A stretch of 64,000 nucleotides of DNA from Cytidiella melzeri (GCA_022592445.1 JABYQR010000067.1:92576-156575); one strand, 5' to 3'; shown: positions 47,701 through 60,296, numbered from the stretch's first letter. The notes: generated by a model from the sequence alone, not told the origin. Made by a program: numbers and translations.

Positions 47701-50059
47701 GCTAGAGTGACGTCGTGCACATACCTTATGGAACCAAAAGCCATTGGGATGAGCATCAAGACAGACCGGCTGAGCGTACTGCTGACCTTGGTATGGAGAC
47801 CCAGGTACAACTCGATCTACGCTAGATCACGCGGCGAGTACATTGAAACCTGTGCAAACAGGCACGACCTCTGAATCTGTGCACCATATCCACCATTTTT
47901 TCATATGAGACTCTGCTTATCGCGGAGCGGTAGTCAAAGTCGAGCTGTACGCAGTACACACATATTAGCAAGTTGCAATGAACACTGCCACTACAGCTGC
48001 GCATACGTCCCGTAGGACAGGAAACTCTACAAGCCGCGGTAGAGAACGCAGTGAGCCTGAGAGTGCAGCAGACCTCGGCTTATGGCGGCACAGAGTGATG
48101 TCGGCTTCATTCCCCCTTCAAGTAACGTATTTTCTCACCTCACGTAAAAGGTGTGACTCAGGCGGTAGTATGCAAATGGTTACACTTGGCTTACAACACG
48201 ATTAGACAAACCTCTAGACTGTCAATGGATTACGCGGCGAGGCTCTTGAGTTGGCGTAGAGCGGCCTTGATTTGGGAAGCGTGTCAATTCGAACTCATCG
48301 CGGTACGCCCAGACTTGGGTAGACCAGAGTCGTGTGTCTGAATGATGTGGCGTGGGCTTAGCCTGGTAGAGTGGCATCGTATAATGCACCTGGCTAGGTG
48401 GATGTTCGAAACCAAGACCAGGAGAGAAATGACGCATGTGCGTAGCGGATGATGTAACCCTACAGCACCGAAGCAGGTAGGTGTTCATTTGTTATGAATC
48501 AGCTGTTCGGTATGGCGGACCTTTCAAAGAGGTGCGACTCACACGAGTTCACACCGAAGCTTGGGTGAGAAGGAGATATCTGCGACTTGGTGCTGTTCAT
48601 GTGAGTTTGCAGGCATGTGGACAGCGCAGTTCTGCGCGAAGGATTCTTCTGTATCGCCATACATTGCCTGTTCATGGAGCTAGTACGAATACTGGTTTGA
48701 CTGGCGGTTCGCCGAATAGGTAAGCACAGGTGTGCTTGGCAGGAAGTGAGGCGTCTGGAACACGCGTCTTGGGTGACAGCCGAAGGGAAGAGATCATCGT
48801 GCCTCCCACATTTGCGCCTTGGAGGCGCGAAAGACTGTCATACCCAATTTTGTTGTTGCAGGTTCGGAGTGAATGACCCGCATAGCTACAAGAAAACAGA
48901 AACGCTGGGTATGAAGACCGGAGAAGCTATAGTAGTACCGAGCTCACCTCGAATCTCGATGTTGACATAGAGTCCCGTACCTTGTCCGTGGGGCTATGCG
49001 GGATAAGGATGATTTTGTTTAGTGATTGGCTCACTAGGCCTTGTCTGAGCCGTATAAGAATCTTGACATACACAGCGCTCGATGGCGTGTGTGTTATGGT
49101 ATTGTCTCCTCGGTTGTCTGCGAGTCTATTCGGAGTCAATCGAATTGATCCAGGTTTACAGGGAGGAGAGTGTGCCGCTGTACTCGGTGGAGTTATAGTG
49201 GGTTTTGCGTAGTAAAAGGAGTGATGGACAAGAACATGAACTAGACAGGGCGTGGGAGGAGCTGACATACATAGTCGACCTGTGATTTCACAGACTCCAG
49301 CAGCACATCCAAGGTTTTCCTCGAGCAGAATTAGGAGACGTAGCTGTGAACGGCGTCGTGTTGCACCTGCCTGTACCCTCAGCAACAGAGCATTGTATAA
49401 GAACTGCTATTGTAGACAATAGGAAATTGGAACCGCGGTGTAAGTGGGCCCTAATCAGATAATTGTCAGCTCTCGAAATCTGAACTATAAAGCGAAAGAC
49501 ACATACAACAGAAAACACGTATGCATAGCATGCAAATTCTCGGCATGCCTGGGAAGGAACGCTGAAGAATGAAATTGCTTGGCAGATGAGTATCGTGTCC
49601 CTATGCATGCCTGCAGCATGCACACACTGCAGCTGAGGCGACAAATTTCTCGGACATATAGATACCGTTTAACAGATATGCTCGGGGATATCTCCAGTCG
49701 GCGGCTCTGCGTCCTGGTGGACGGTGGCCCAACAGCTATGTGCCACCGCCTCCTCCCGCAGTGAGGCTACCCGACATTTGCGCTGCAGCTGCGCGTGGCC
49801 GACAGTGAGCTTGGTAGAAGGTTGAAGGAAGAGGTATACTCAGGCTTCATCTCCGATAATATTACGTGCCGGATTTGGGTGGTACCCGGCGTCTATTCAC
49901 GAGGCTGTACTGGGACTGTTCGATTGGAACAGCGGTTCAACAACGTTCAAAACTGACCCTCACCTCCATGCAACCCCTCTCCCGAACTCCCCACCTCTCT
50001 CTCATTCTCCTTGACCACATTCGAGCACCTTACCGCGACATATCTGTAATCCTCTCGTT
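44791..50059. other. Gene-poor region of about 5.3 kb
   Basis: Only short ORFs occur. The best are 45020-45358 (minus, contains SHGTGVYITFDANLR), 45703-46182 (plus), 46920-47333 (plus, 137 codons, Thr/Ser-rich) and 48927-49385 (minus). None has recognisable motifs. A GTG-Y-V/I-I type exon end (SHGTGVYITF at ~45105; HGQGTGLYVNIEIR at ~48950, both minus) recurs and may mark decayed members of one family. I support no gene here. Confidence 0.35.
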
Positions 50060-53000
50060 ATGTCCCACGATGCAGACCACCACCAGCTGAATTTAGAGAG
50101 ATCACGCGCAGACAGCAGACCCGAGATCCCAACCATCATCACCTCAGACTTGTCCTCAGACGTATCTCTTGCACCACCATCATTCTCTTACGATGAGTCT
50201 GCCCAAGGTGCGGAACCTACAGGTTATCTCCAGAGCCCACAATACGGGTCACCGTCAGACCACGGTCTACTCAGCCCCCACTCCATTCTAAGACCAGGAC
50301 GCACCTCTCTCGACATCCCGAACTCGCCAACAGGCTCTTCATGGGGTTCCGACGCTACACATGTCCCTGCATCTCCTACGTCGTCTATTCATTCAGTTCC
50401 GTCCGTTTCTTTTGCTCCTTTAACCACTGTAGCGCTTCGTGACAATAATCCAAACGAGCGCAACGGTTCCTCGTCCCTCGGACTGCTTCATCCAACGTCT
50501 CAGGTAGGAGGTCACCGACGAAAGGCCAGTAACGCTAGCTCCGTAGGAAGCGAAACCGACCCAGACTCCCATTCCATTTCTATGAACACCTTGGCGGCTT
50601 CACCCTCGCCTACCCATTACCACTTTGATACTGCTAGCGATGGCGGCGCCACCCTACGGGAACGATCACCTTCACGTTCAAAATATGGCAAGAGCAAACA
50701 TGAAGTAGGTGACGACCATGCTGCCGAAGAGGACGATCAGAAGGAACCAGAACGCCCTGCAGCGCTTGACGTCGCGTTGGACGAAAACATCGACGCGGCG
50801 CCCTTCAAGTTCAAGCCCTACCAGCTGGCATCCCTTGTGGACCCTAAGAGTCTACCGACCCTCATTGACATGGGTGGTGTCACTGGTCTACTTCGTGGCT
50901 TGGGCACACATCGAAAACGCGGTCTCTCAGGCCGGTCTGTGTCTGAAACTGGTAGCACGACAAGTCTGGCGTATCGGTCTGGCGACGGGGGCGGTACAGG
51001 AGCGGGGCGTGGTGCGTCTCAGCGGCATGATCCCTCGGGTGAAGGGCCAGGCATACATGCTGTGCCGGATATCAAGGTGATCGGGGATGATGGTCGGGTG
51101 GAGGAAGCGGAGTTGGGAGATGACGACCACCCAGCGGTGGAGGCTCAGAAGGGCGATGACCGAGCGGCTTTCGCTGCCACGATGGCAGACCGACACCGTG
51201 TTTACGGCGAGAATGTCTTGCCATCACGGAAGACGAAGAGCTTACTGCAGCTCATGTGGTTGGCGATGAAGGACAAGGTTTTGGTGGGTCATTGAACTGT
51301 TCTTGCATATACTGGAGTATTTACCCCGTTCTTTCAGGTAATTCTGTCCATCGCCGCTGTCGTCTCGCTAGCACTCGGGTTATTCCAGGATTTTGGCACT
51401 CCACTACCAGCCGGCCAGCCACCCGTTGATTGGGTGGAAGGTGTAGCCATCATTGTCGCTATTATCATCGTGGTAAGTTTTTCGAGCCATTCTTCTGATT
51501 ATATGCGCTTATGTATGCTGCAATAACAGGTCATGGTTGGCTCGCTCAATGACTTCCAGAAGGAACGGCAGTTCCAGACGTTGAACGAGAAGAAGGAAGA
51601 GCGCGGCGTCAAGGTAATTCGCGATGGTGTCGAACAGATCATCGACATCCGACAGGTGGTAGTCGGCGATGTTGCCTTACTCGAGCCTGGTGAAATTGTG
51701 CCCTGCGATGGCGTCTTCTTAGACGGCCACAACGTCAAATGTGACGAGAGCGGAGCCACCGGCGAGTCCGACGCCATCCGGAAGATCAGTTACGAGGACT
51801 GCATCCATCAACCGAAGGGATCAGAGCATGCGCACACGGACTGCTTTATGGTGTCCGGCGCCAAGGTTTTAGAAGGCTATGGCTCATACGTCGTTATTGC
51901 TGTTGGTACGAAGAGCTTCAACGGTCGTATTATGATGGGTAAGTTTTCCATTTTTTCTCGGTGTAAACATGACTCAAGCTATTGGTGCTTGCTTGGCAGC
52001 CTTGCGCGGTGACGCTGAGAATACTCCCCTCCAGCTCAAGCTCAACGATCTTGCCGAGCTGATCGCCAAGCTGGGAAGCGCGGCGGGCCTTATATTATTC
52101 ACAGCTCTAATGATTCGCTTCTTTGTCCAACTTGGCACGAACAATCCTGCTCGAACCGCCAACCAGAAGGGCATTGCTTTCACGCAAATTCTAATCATTT
52201 CTGTCACTCTAATTGTTGTCGCGGTGCCTGAAGGTTTGTTTCCCGCAAGACCATAAGGTCCCTGATTTTGCTGATTTTATCCAACCGCTAGGTCTTCCTC
52301 TGGCTGTGACCCTCGCTTTGGCCTTCGCCACAAAGCGTATGACTAAGGAGAAGCTTCTCGTACGGGTGCTAGGCTCTTGTGAGACAATGGCCAATGCTTC
52401 GGTCGTATGCACGGATAAGACTGGTACCCTCACACAGAACGAGATGACCGTCGTCGCTGGTTCTATTGGCATTCACTGCAAGTTCGTCCACGACCTCTCC
52501 GCCAACAAGACGCGGACGAACGTCGGCGAGGAAGCTGGTGTCTCTTCTGAAGGCGCTCGCAAGCACGCGGAGGACTTTAGCATTGATCAGACTGAGCTGA
52601 ATACTGTGCTCAGTGACCAGCTCAAGCACCTCATCAATTCCTCTATCACCATCAATTCCACGGCCTTTGAGGATAAGGATCCGGAAACCGGCGAGCTCGT
52701 ATTCGTTGGTAGTAAGACAGAGACCGCGCTTCTCAAGTTTGCGAAGCAGAATGGCTGGGACGACTGGAAGACAACTCGCGAGGGCGCCGATATTGTTCAG
52801 ATGGTTCCGTTTTCGAGTGATAGAAAGGCTATGGGCGTGGTCGTCCGCCTTCCCAACCACGCTGGTTACCGTCTCTACCTCAAGGGTGCGAGTGAGATCT
52901 TGACGAGGAAGTGTTCGCGTCACGTTGTAGTGCAGAAGGACGGGAGGTATGGCCATGAGATCGAGACTCGTCACATCGACGACTTGGTGAACGATAATAT

Positions 53001-54874
53001 CCAGCGGACTATCATCTTCTATGCCAACCAGACCTTGCGGACGATTGCACTTTGCTACAAGGATATGGAGGTATGGCCCCCACGTGGCTGTGATGTATCA
53101 ATGGAGGACGAGGTATGCTTTCGTTCATCAGCGCCCTTTCGTACTAATTTGGACAAACCCTCAGGTCCCCTACGACATTCTTGCCCAGGACATGACCCTC
53201 ATCGGTATCACAGGCATCGAAGATCCATTACGCCCCGGTGTTCGTGAAGCCGTTGCCAACTGTCACAAGGCTGGCGTGACTGTCAAGATGTGCACTGGTG
53301 ACAATGTCCTGACTGCTCGCTCTATCGCGCTACAGTGTGGTATCTACACTCCCGGAGGTATCATCATGGAGGGTCCCGTTTTCCGCCAACTTAGTCCGCA
53401 GGAGAGGCTCGAAGTTGTGCCTCGTCTACAGGTGCTTGCACGATCTTCACCTGAAGATAAAAAGACCCTCGTGGAGCAGCTGCGTTCACTTGGTGAAATT
53501 GTCGGTGTCACGGGCGATGGTACGAACGATGGTCCTGCCTTGAAGACGGCCGATGTCGGATTCTCTATGGGCATCTCCGGTACGGAGGTTGCGAAGGAAG
53601 CGTCTGACATCATCCTGATGGACGACAATTTCGCATCCATTGTGAAGGCTATCATCTGGGGCCGTGCAGTGAACGACGCAGTTCGCAAGTTCTTGCAGTT
53701 CCAGATCTCGACGAACATTACTGCCGTCATCATCACCTTCGTCTCTGCCGTCGCTTCCGCCTCAGAGACGTCTGTCCTGTCCGCTGTTCAACTTCTCTGG
53801 ATTAATATCATCATGGATACCTTTGCAGCTCTTGCCCTTGCTACGGACCCTGCTTCCTACAAGTCTCTCGAACGCAAGCCAGATAGGAAAACTGCCCCGC
53901 TATTCACGGTTGACATGTACAAGCAGATCTTGGGACAGTCGATGTATCAGACGGTCATCATGCTCATATTCCATTTCTTAGGAGCAAGGATTCTTGGGTT
54001 CGGCCACCAGACCGACTCGCCTGTGCAGAGCCAAGATGACAAGATTGTTCAGACTTTGGTCTTCAATATCTTTGTGTTCGCTCAGATCTTCAACTCGATC
54101 AATTCCCGACGCCTAGACAACAAGCTGAACATTTTCGAGGGCATTTTGAACAATTACTACTTCATGGGAATTACTCTCCTCGGTGAGCTTCTTCCAGTCG
54201 ATCGCGGCCTGTCACTACCCGCTCATGTTTGATTGCAGAGATTGCTGTTCAGATTCTCATCGTTTTCATTGGTGGCGCTGCATTTCAAGTCACTCGCATC
54301 GGAGGCCGCGAATGGGGAATCGCTCTTGCCCTCGGTTTTGTGTCAATACCTCTCGGTGCTTTGTTGCGTTACATACCCAACGGACCTGTCTATCGCTTCT
54401 TCATCAAGATCAGGCTTATGCGCGACCCTGAGGTATTGCCAGTCGAGCGACCAAACACGGAGTGGAATTCGGCCATCGAGCTTGTTCGTGACAATCTGGC
54501 TACTTTTGCGAATGTGCGGGGTGCACGCATGCGAGCGTCGTCTTACGTCGACAGGAGTCGAAAGGCTCATCCTGAACAGGGACCTGTTGCGTTGTGAGTA
54601 GTGTCGCGTTTTCCTATCGAGTCGTACGTGTGTATTCACTTCATTGGCAAGGTCATCTCTGATGACGATGGTCCCGTCCTTGGTCGCATCCTCAATTGGA
54701 GCTGGATGGGCGCCGCAGTCACCCAGCGGACTTTCAGATCCAGCTCATTTCGACCCCTCAAAGTCCTCAGCCGCGCTGTGGGAACACAAGGTTCAGATAC
54801 ACCCAGACACAAAACACGACGATCCTGTCTACCAGAAATATGGAAAGTATGGGAAGACAGAACAGATGGCTTGA
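50060..54874 (+). CDS. PMC1: Vacuolar-type P-type calcium ATPase (PMC1 group, P2B)
   Basis: Pumps Ca2+ out of the cytosol, in fungi mostly into the vacuole. Start at 50060; the first ~400 residues include a Ser/Pro-rich disordered part and then the P2B cytosolic helix (FKFKPYQLASLVDPKSLPTL). TM1-2 follow (VILSIAAVVSLALGLFQDFG; VEGVAIIVAIIIVVMVGSLN). The actuator TGES loop is seen as DESGATGESDAI, the PEGL helix as VAVPEGLPLAVTLALAFATK, the phosphorylation site as CTDKTGTLTQNEM, the hinge as VTGDGTNDGPALKTADVGFS, and TM6 residues as LLWINIIMDTFAALALATDP. C-terminal membrane segments end near 54400 and a last intron (about 54592-54651) adds LSSLMTMVPSLVASSIGAGW and ends YGKTEQMA. Introns are in phase throughout (MM|ALRGD, VPE|GLPLA, EDE|VPYD). 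Confidence 0.95.
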
Positions 54875-55993
54875 GTCTGTGTCTAGGATCCATACTCGTA
54901 ATAAGCAGTTTGCAAGCTGCTGTTCACTGTCTCTAGCATCATATACATGTTCCATCTGCTCTGCATCACCCACATACGATACCCACATTGGTTCCCGGTC
55001 TCTGCACATCCTCGCTGGCGTGTTGGCCATAATACATAATATGACTGGCCCAGGCCCTCACGACTCACGACCTTTCATGCATACCTTAGTCTCTTCTTTC
55101 GATTTACTACAGTTCGTGTTTGGCAACTCTGGCCTGCCTAGTTGCAACCTCTCTTGTACATCTTCACCTACAATCCAGCCCTTAAGGCTCAATAGAATAT
55201 TTTGAGGAAGCTTGGAGGAAGCGACTGAATTACACATATACAAATCGGGGACTGCATCTGATTACATCGACGACTTGCGCCGTTGAACAGTAGCACAATA
55301 CGGGCATTCAGAGTGGATGATTATGGCTGGTTTCCGAGTCTGATTCTTGTTTAATTCTGCAGGGGTGGTCTGGGGTCCTACTGCCTGATTGGTTGCATAA
55401 TTGATGAGAATCAGAGGGACAACAAGAATCATGCCGTAATTATTGCTCTTGCTGTACTTACTGATAACAAAATCTGTATAATACTCTGCTGAATACATCT
55501 CCTGCTGTCTGCTGTCTGTCCTCTCTAGGCTCTGACCCCCCACTCTACCATAGCTATCTAACATGACCTAGTATAATTCAACATGACCTTGAAAAAGGTA
55601 GCAGACATAAAAACTGTGCAGACACATCTGGACATATGTGTTTTTCTGTGCCAGAAAGGGGTTTGGTTATAGAAACCTTAGTTAGTAAGCTATAAGAGAT
55701 ATACTGCTTGAGGTAGCTTGGTTCAGAAAGGTACAAGAGGGTTGTGCATGGCAGAGAACCTTAGGTTGAGGTGGTGGTCAGGCAGAGGGATGGGGATCAA
55801 AAGTATGTGAATAGCATTCAGAGTATAGCAAGCTATATAGTACTATCAATCAGTGCTTACAGAGCACTAGTTATTGAGCTAGTAGAACAGCTTGGCACCC
55901 AAGTACTTGGCCAATATTAATAGGTAATACAGCTTTTCTACTGTCAAAGGTGCTATTTACAGTGCGGGAGACTGCTCGAGCCTTGGATGTAGC
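54875..55993. other. Repeat-like flank of the PMC1 gene
   Basis: AT-rich sequence without a gene. A minus-strand ORF (55262-55564, 100 codons) has no motif. This begins the transposon-rich 9 kb at the right of the window. Confidence 0.35.
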
Positions 55994-56072
55994 TGGCACA
56001 GAGACAGGGCTCAACATGATAAACAGGGATATGAAGTGGAAGACGATGACTAGGTGGTGGTAGGCGTTGATA
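55994..56072 (-). repeat. Truncated end of the solo-LTR family
   Basis: The sequence tggcacagagacagggctca and the following ~60 bp match the outer end of the LTR at 58971 in the same orientation. They share the aagtggaagacgatga and ggtggtggtaggcgttgata blocks. It stops near 56072, where it abuts a different repeat. No target duplication is expected for a fragment. Confidence 0.65.
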
Positions 56073-56110
56073 CGCCCAGAGACTGCTGGACATGCAACAA
56101 GCTCAACAAG
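56073..56110 (+). repeat. Repeat unit shared with 60250-60288
   Basis: The 38 bp starting gcccagagactgctggacat correspond with few changes to 60250-60288 (gcccagaagttgctggacgt). Both can encode a CWTCNKL peptide. The host element is not recognised. Confidence 0.5.
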
Positions 56111-56762
56111 GACCCCTTCGCGCGAACAAGCAGAGCTCCTTGTCACTCAGGAGCCCTTGCGAGACATCTCGAGGTTCGTGCAAGAGCTGGTTCTACAGCT
56201 TGCTTCTTGAGCTTGTCATACAGCTCGCGTCTCAAAGCTGACTTGCTCCTTGCACCTCGTGTCTCGAGCTTGTCTATGGCTCAGCCCTTTGGGCACTTGA
56301 GCTTGTGCTTCCTGGAGTTATGGTTCGTGTTCTCGCGGGAGTTCTTGTCCATGTCTCTCGCAAGTTTTGGGCAGCCTCGAGCACATTGGCACTTTCCCTT
56401 GCCACTCTTGGTTTCCTTGCAGCCCCCTTGCTGCAACAAGCTCAAACAAGGCACTCTTCTTGCAAACAAGCAGAGCTCCTTGTCACTCAAGAGCCCTTGG
56501 ATCCCGCAGCTCTTCTCATGAGTAGGGGAACCTCGAGCAGCCTCTCTCTCTCTTCATCAATCCCCCAAACTTGTCACTACCAGGATTTGTTTCCATTGCA
56601 CTGCCTCCTTCTCCTGTGTGGACTCGAGTCACCAAGCCTTTGTTTGATCGGATGCTTGTGGTTTAGCTGCACAAGAAGCAGTGTACTCCTTGTTCCTGTC
56701 ACAGATTTTCAATGTTTCTACAAGACTTGCCTTACCAGGCAACGGTATTATTGGGAATATTT
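56111..56762. other. Repetitive stretch rich in ctcgagcttg/cttgcatct-like motifs
   Basis: Short imperfect repeats of the type ctcgagcttg and aagctcaacaag recur here and again at 58330-58500. No gene is seen; the ORF 56305-56922 (+) follows the repeats and has no motif. Confidence 0.4.
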
Positions 56763-56863
56763 AAGCGCTTGTCAAGCGCTTATCCAGCGCTTATCCGGCG
56801 TCTATGTAGGCGCTTATCCAGCACTTATCTGGCGCTTATCAGGCCATTATTCCGGCGCTTATT
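56763..56863 (+). repeat. Imperfect short tandem repeat based on gcgcttatcc
   Basis: About nine degenerate units of 10-12 bp (agcgcttgtca, agcgcttatcc, ggcgcttatcc, agcacttatct) run head to tail. Related units recur at 60703-60730 within the start of the third LTR, so this stretch may come from LTR U3 sequence. Confidence 0.6.
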
Positions 56864-57105
56864 CTCAGTGCCTATCAATTGATGCGCTGAGCCGCTCCTT
56901 TCCTTATTTGTGTATCACATGATAGAACTCTCTGGAACCTTGTGGAACATGCTGGAACTATGATGTCATAGAATAGAACATTCCATTAGATGATGTCATA
57001 GTTCTTAGAACCTTCTGGAATAGTCTAGCCTTGTCTTAGAACAAGCTAGAACAAGTCTAGCCTTGGGACTGGGTGATGGGGTCAGGTCATGGGGACAATT
57101 GCTAT
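56864..57105. other. Flank with ggaac/tctag short repeats
   Basis: Units such as tggaac and tctagccttg repeat several times between 56930 and 57065. No gene. The last 5 bases (57101-57105) are the left target duplication of the solo LTR. Confidence 0.45.
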
Positions 57106-57864
57106 TGTCATGGATGGCCTGACTAGCCCTTAATTTTCGCAATTTACCTCTTGTTTTTATCTGTAAAACTCCGGGCTACAACCTAGTTTCAATTCTCTCT
57201 GCATAAACTCCTTTCGCACGTCTATTAAGCGCCCGTATCACGTGGCTTAGACGCTCCACACGGTCACATTACTTGCTACTACGTCACACTGGCATGTGAC
57301 TTAGCTTAAGTAAGACCACATGGCTACAGACACATGGCTCAGCCCATAGCTAGGGTTTGACGTCATAGATACCATCCACATGGGCTCCTTATTGTTCTTT
57401 CCCTATTGTTCTCTTTATGGAAGGATGTTCTCACAGGTGTGGGAATGGAATACAATAGTTGGTCTCCTTTTAGATAGATTCTCTCACGGGTAGAGTTCTT
57501 GGCAAGGTCTAGACAATAGCTATTGTTCTCCTTTAGGTAGTTCTTTTGTTCTTCGTTCACACGGCTTCTTGCAAAGCCTGCCCTCAACATGGTCTGTGCG
57601 CAGGTCCCTGAAGTCTATATATACTGCTACATGTACGCTCCTAGCCCCCCATCTCGACCTCTTGGTCTTTACTGGGCTAGGTAAGCAAACCCCCTCTGTA
57701 CTACATAGCTGGTAGTACCCAATACTAACTTGGTCTTTACTGGGCTAGATATCTGTATAAGGTTTATAGCTGGTGAGAGCATTGTGCTATACGCCTGCCA
57801 CCACCTCGTCGTCGTCTTCCACTCCGTGTCCCTAGTCGTTACGTTGAGCTCCGTCTCCGTGACA
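57106..57864 (+). mobile_element. Solo LTR, 759 bp, with 5-bp target duplication
   Basis: Begins TGTCA and ends TGACA, a perfect 5-bp terminal inverted repeat of the canonical TG...CA type. It is flanked on both sides by GCTAT (57101-57105 and 57865-57869). No internal retrotransposon sequence is attached, so it is a solo LTR left by recombination. A TATA motif (ctatatatac) sits near 57615, about 65 bp before an intron-like segment (57681-57748). It is a diverged, inverted relative of 58971-59712. Confidence 0.88.
57681..57748 (+). other. Intron-like segment inside the LTR, with duplicated flanking 20-mer
   Basis: Starts gtaagc, contains TACTAAC (57723-57729) and ends ctag, with the branch A 20 nt from the 3-prime end. 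The 20 nt before the donor (57661-57680, cttggtctttactgggctag) are repeated exactly as the last 20 nt of the segment (57729-57748). Confidence 0.6.
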
Positions 57865-58970
57865 GCTATTGGTTGATTATTGAAGTGGCACCACTAGGGC
57901 ATAGGGCATGCTTAGTAAGGTAGATTACTTTGCTTACTCATGTAGGTATTAGGGGTCTTAGAGTAGTACCTGGGGTCCTCCCCTTCATGTATATATAGAG
58001 GCACTCCTGAGGGCATATCCCCTCAGTCTTATCCACTCTGTTGATCAAGGACTACTTCGTACTCCCCAGTACACACTCTCACCCACACTCTACTCTCTAT
58101 CTCACTATCTCCCCCTCAAGTTGATTCACTATCTGGTGAGTGTAAACCTTACTGTTACAGTTCCTGTAACGAGTTTCATGATTGCCCCTTGTTTCATCTC
58201 ACACTGCCCTCTCTCACTGTCTTGCTCTCACACGGACCTTGAACTTGATATGGACTTTTTTGCAGTAGTATTTATACACAGCGTGTTTGTACCTCGAGTA
58301 GCTCAGAATACAACACCCCCCATGTTTCCCCCTTCAAGTTTGCTTCTGCAAGCCTTGGATCTCGTGTCTCAAGCCTTCCTGCCCCTTGCATCTCACATCT
58401 CGAGCTTTTCTGCCCCTTGCATCTTGCGTTTCGAGCTTACTTGCTCCTTGCATCTTGCGTCTCAAGCCTGCTCCTTGCATCTTGCATCTTGAGCCTACTT
58501 GTGGTGTGTAGGTCTCATTTGCGTTGTGTTTTTGAGCCCTCTTGTGTTCCTTACTGCATTTATTCTACTGTGTTATTTCACTGTGTTGTGTGACTTTTTA
58601 ACTGCGTCCTTCTTTCGAGCCATTGTTTACCTTCTCTTGGCCACTGTGTCTATAATGTGTTCCCTTTCACTGCCTTGCGTTTTAGAGCCACATTTCTCTT
58701 TCACTTGGCAGCTGCGATTCACTGTGTTTTCTCCTTTTCCCTCATCCCTCGCAACCTCTTTTCATTGTTTCACTCAGCCTTTGAGCTTTTCCCACCATTA
58801 CCCTCTTGGGTTCTTTACCTCACACCTTGTAAATCCCTCAGCATGCATCACTGTTGTTTCTTGCACTTCTCTACATACTCAACCCCCTCCTCTTGCCCCT
58901 AGTTGTAGTGTGGCTCCCACCTACCACTTGCACTCCTCACGACTTGTCGCTTTGCGCTGCATCTTGTTGC
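57865..58970. other. Spacer between the two solo LTRs
   Basis: Contains a TATA-like motif (gtatatatagagg near 57990) followed by CT-rich sequence and a gtgagt site near 58136, which resembles the promoter end of another LTR. A T/C-rich stretch of uncertain origin follows. ORFs at 58121-58492 and 58499-58984 (+) are low-complexity. The last 5 bases are the target duplication of the next LTR. Confidence 0.4.
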
Positions 58971-59712
58971 TGACACAGAGATAGGGCTCAACGTGACACA
59001 GAGACACGAAGTGGAAATTGATGAGGAGGTGGTAGCAGGCATGAAGCACAATGCTTTCACCAGCTGTCAGACTTAATTCAAGTATCTAGCCCAGTCAAGA
59101 CCAAGTTAGTATTTATACTACCCGCTATATAGTACAAGAGGGTGTGGCTTACCTAGCTCAGTAAAGACCAAGAGGTCGAGATGGGGGGCTAGGAGCGTAC
59201 ATGCAGCTGTTTATATAGACTTCAGGGACCTGCGCACAGACCATGTCAAGGGCAGGCTTTGCAAGAAGCCGTGTGAACAAAGAACAAAAGAACTACCTAA
59301 AGGAGAACAATAGCTATTGTCTGAACTTTGCCCAGACCTCTACTCGTGAGAGAATCTATCTAAAAGGAGACCAACTATTGTATTTCATTCCCACACTTGT
59401 GAGAACATTCTTCCATAAAGAGAACAATAGTGAAAGAACAATAGGAGTCTATGTGAGTGCTATCTATGACGTCAAACACTAGCTATGGGCTGAGCCATGT
59501 GGTTGTAGCCATGTGGTCTTACATAAGCTGAGTCATGTGCCAGTTTGACATAGCAGCAATCAATGTGATTGTGTGGAGCATCTAAGCCACGTGATACAGG
59601 CGCTTAATAGACATGTGCAGAGAGTGTTGCAACCAGGTGAAAACTGGAGTTTTAACGATAAAAACAAGAGGTAAATTGCGAAAAATGAGGGCTAGTTGGG
59701 CCATCCACGACA
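58971..59712 (-). mobile_element. Solo LTR, 742 bp, inverted, with 5-bp target duplication
   Basis: On the minus strand it begins TGTCG and ends TGTCA. It is flanked by GTTGC at 58966-58970 and 59713-59717. Along its length it matches 57106-57864, for example tagctcagcccat-type and cagacaatagctattgttct blocks. Orientation is opposite to the first LTR, and the two different target duplications prove independent insertions rather than one inverted duplication. Confidence 0.88.
59086..59152 (-). other. Intron-like segment in the inverted solo LTR
   Basis: On the minus strand it starts gtaagc, carries TACTAAC (complement of 59105-59111) and ends ctag. The flanking duplicate reads cttggtctttactgagctag before the donor and cttggtcttgactgggctag at the 3-prime end, 18 of 20 matching. 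Confidence 0.6.
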
Positions 59713-60296
59713 GTTGCATCTTGTTGCTTTGCGCCACTATTTGTTGCATCTTGTTGCCTCTTGCCGCATTGAATCACCTTTTGTTTGTGTTCAGGTGCAG
59801 CCTAGGACTCTTGGACCCACTTGCATCACATATCCACTCCACTCCTGTTACTACTCACACCGTGATCACCTCCCTCAAGGTCTGGTGTGTTTGTGCCTGG
59901 TCCCTCCGTGTCCAGGGAGTGTGTTAGTGTCTCAACAATTCAGTTGAATCTGATTAAGGTGTATTGTGCATCTTGCAAGCTACTTCTTTGCATTTTGTTT
60001 TGATCCAGTCCATATTACTGTGTTTTATACTGTGTTATTTTGCTGTATTACTGCATTTGCATTTCACCTTTGCTGCATCAAGCTTACTGCATTCAACCTT
60101 TACTGCAACTGTACTTTACAGCAACCCCTTCCAATTCTTCAGCAACTGTGTTTTGTGTTTCTGACTTGTACTGAAATTTTGTATCATTGCCCATTCACTT
60201 TGTGTTTATAATGCAGTCTCAATAACAGTTTTCATTGTGCTTTTGAAATGCCCAGAAGTTGCTGGACGTGCAACAAACTCAAACACAAGCACAATT
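59713..60296. other. Repetitive stretch right of the inverted LTR
   Basis: Contains the minisatellite-like gttgcatcttgttgc unit twice (59713-59756) and a T-rich part (59960-60240) without a gene. 60250-60288 matches 56073-56110. Confidence 0.4.

Noticed and set aside
57106..59712. Treating the inverted LTR pair as one foldback element or a full retrotransposon
   Set aside because: Each copy has its own target duplication (GCTAT and GTTGC) and the spacer has no retroviral-type genes.
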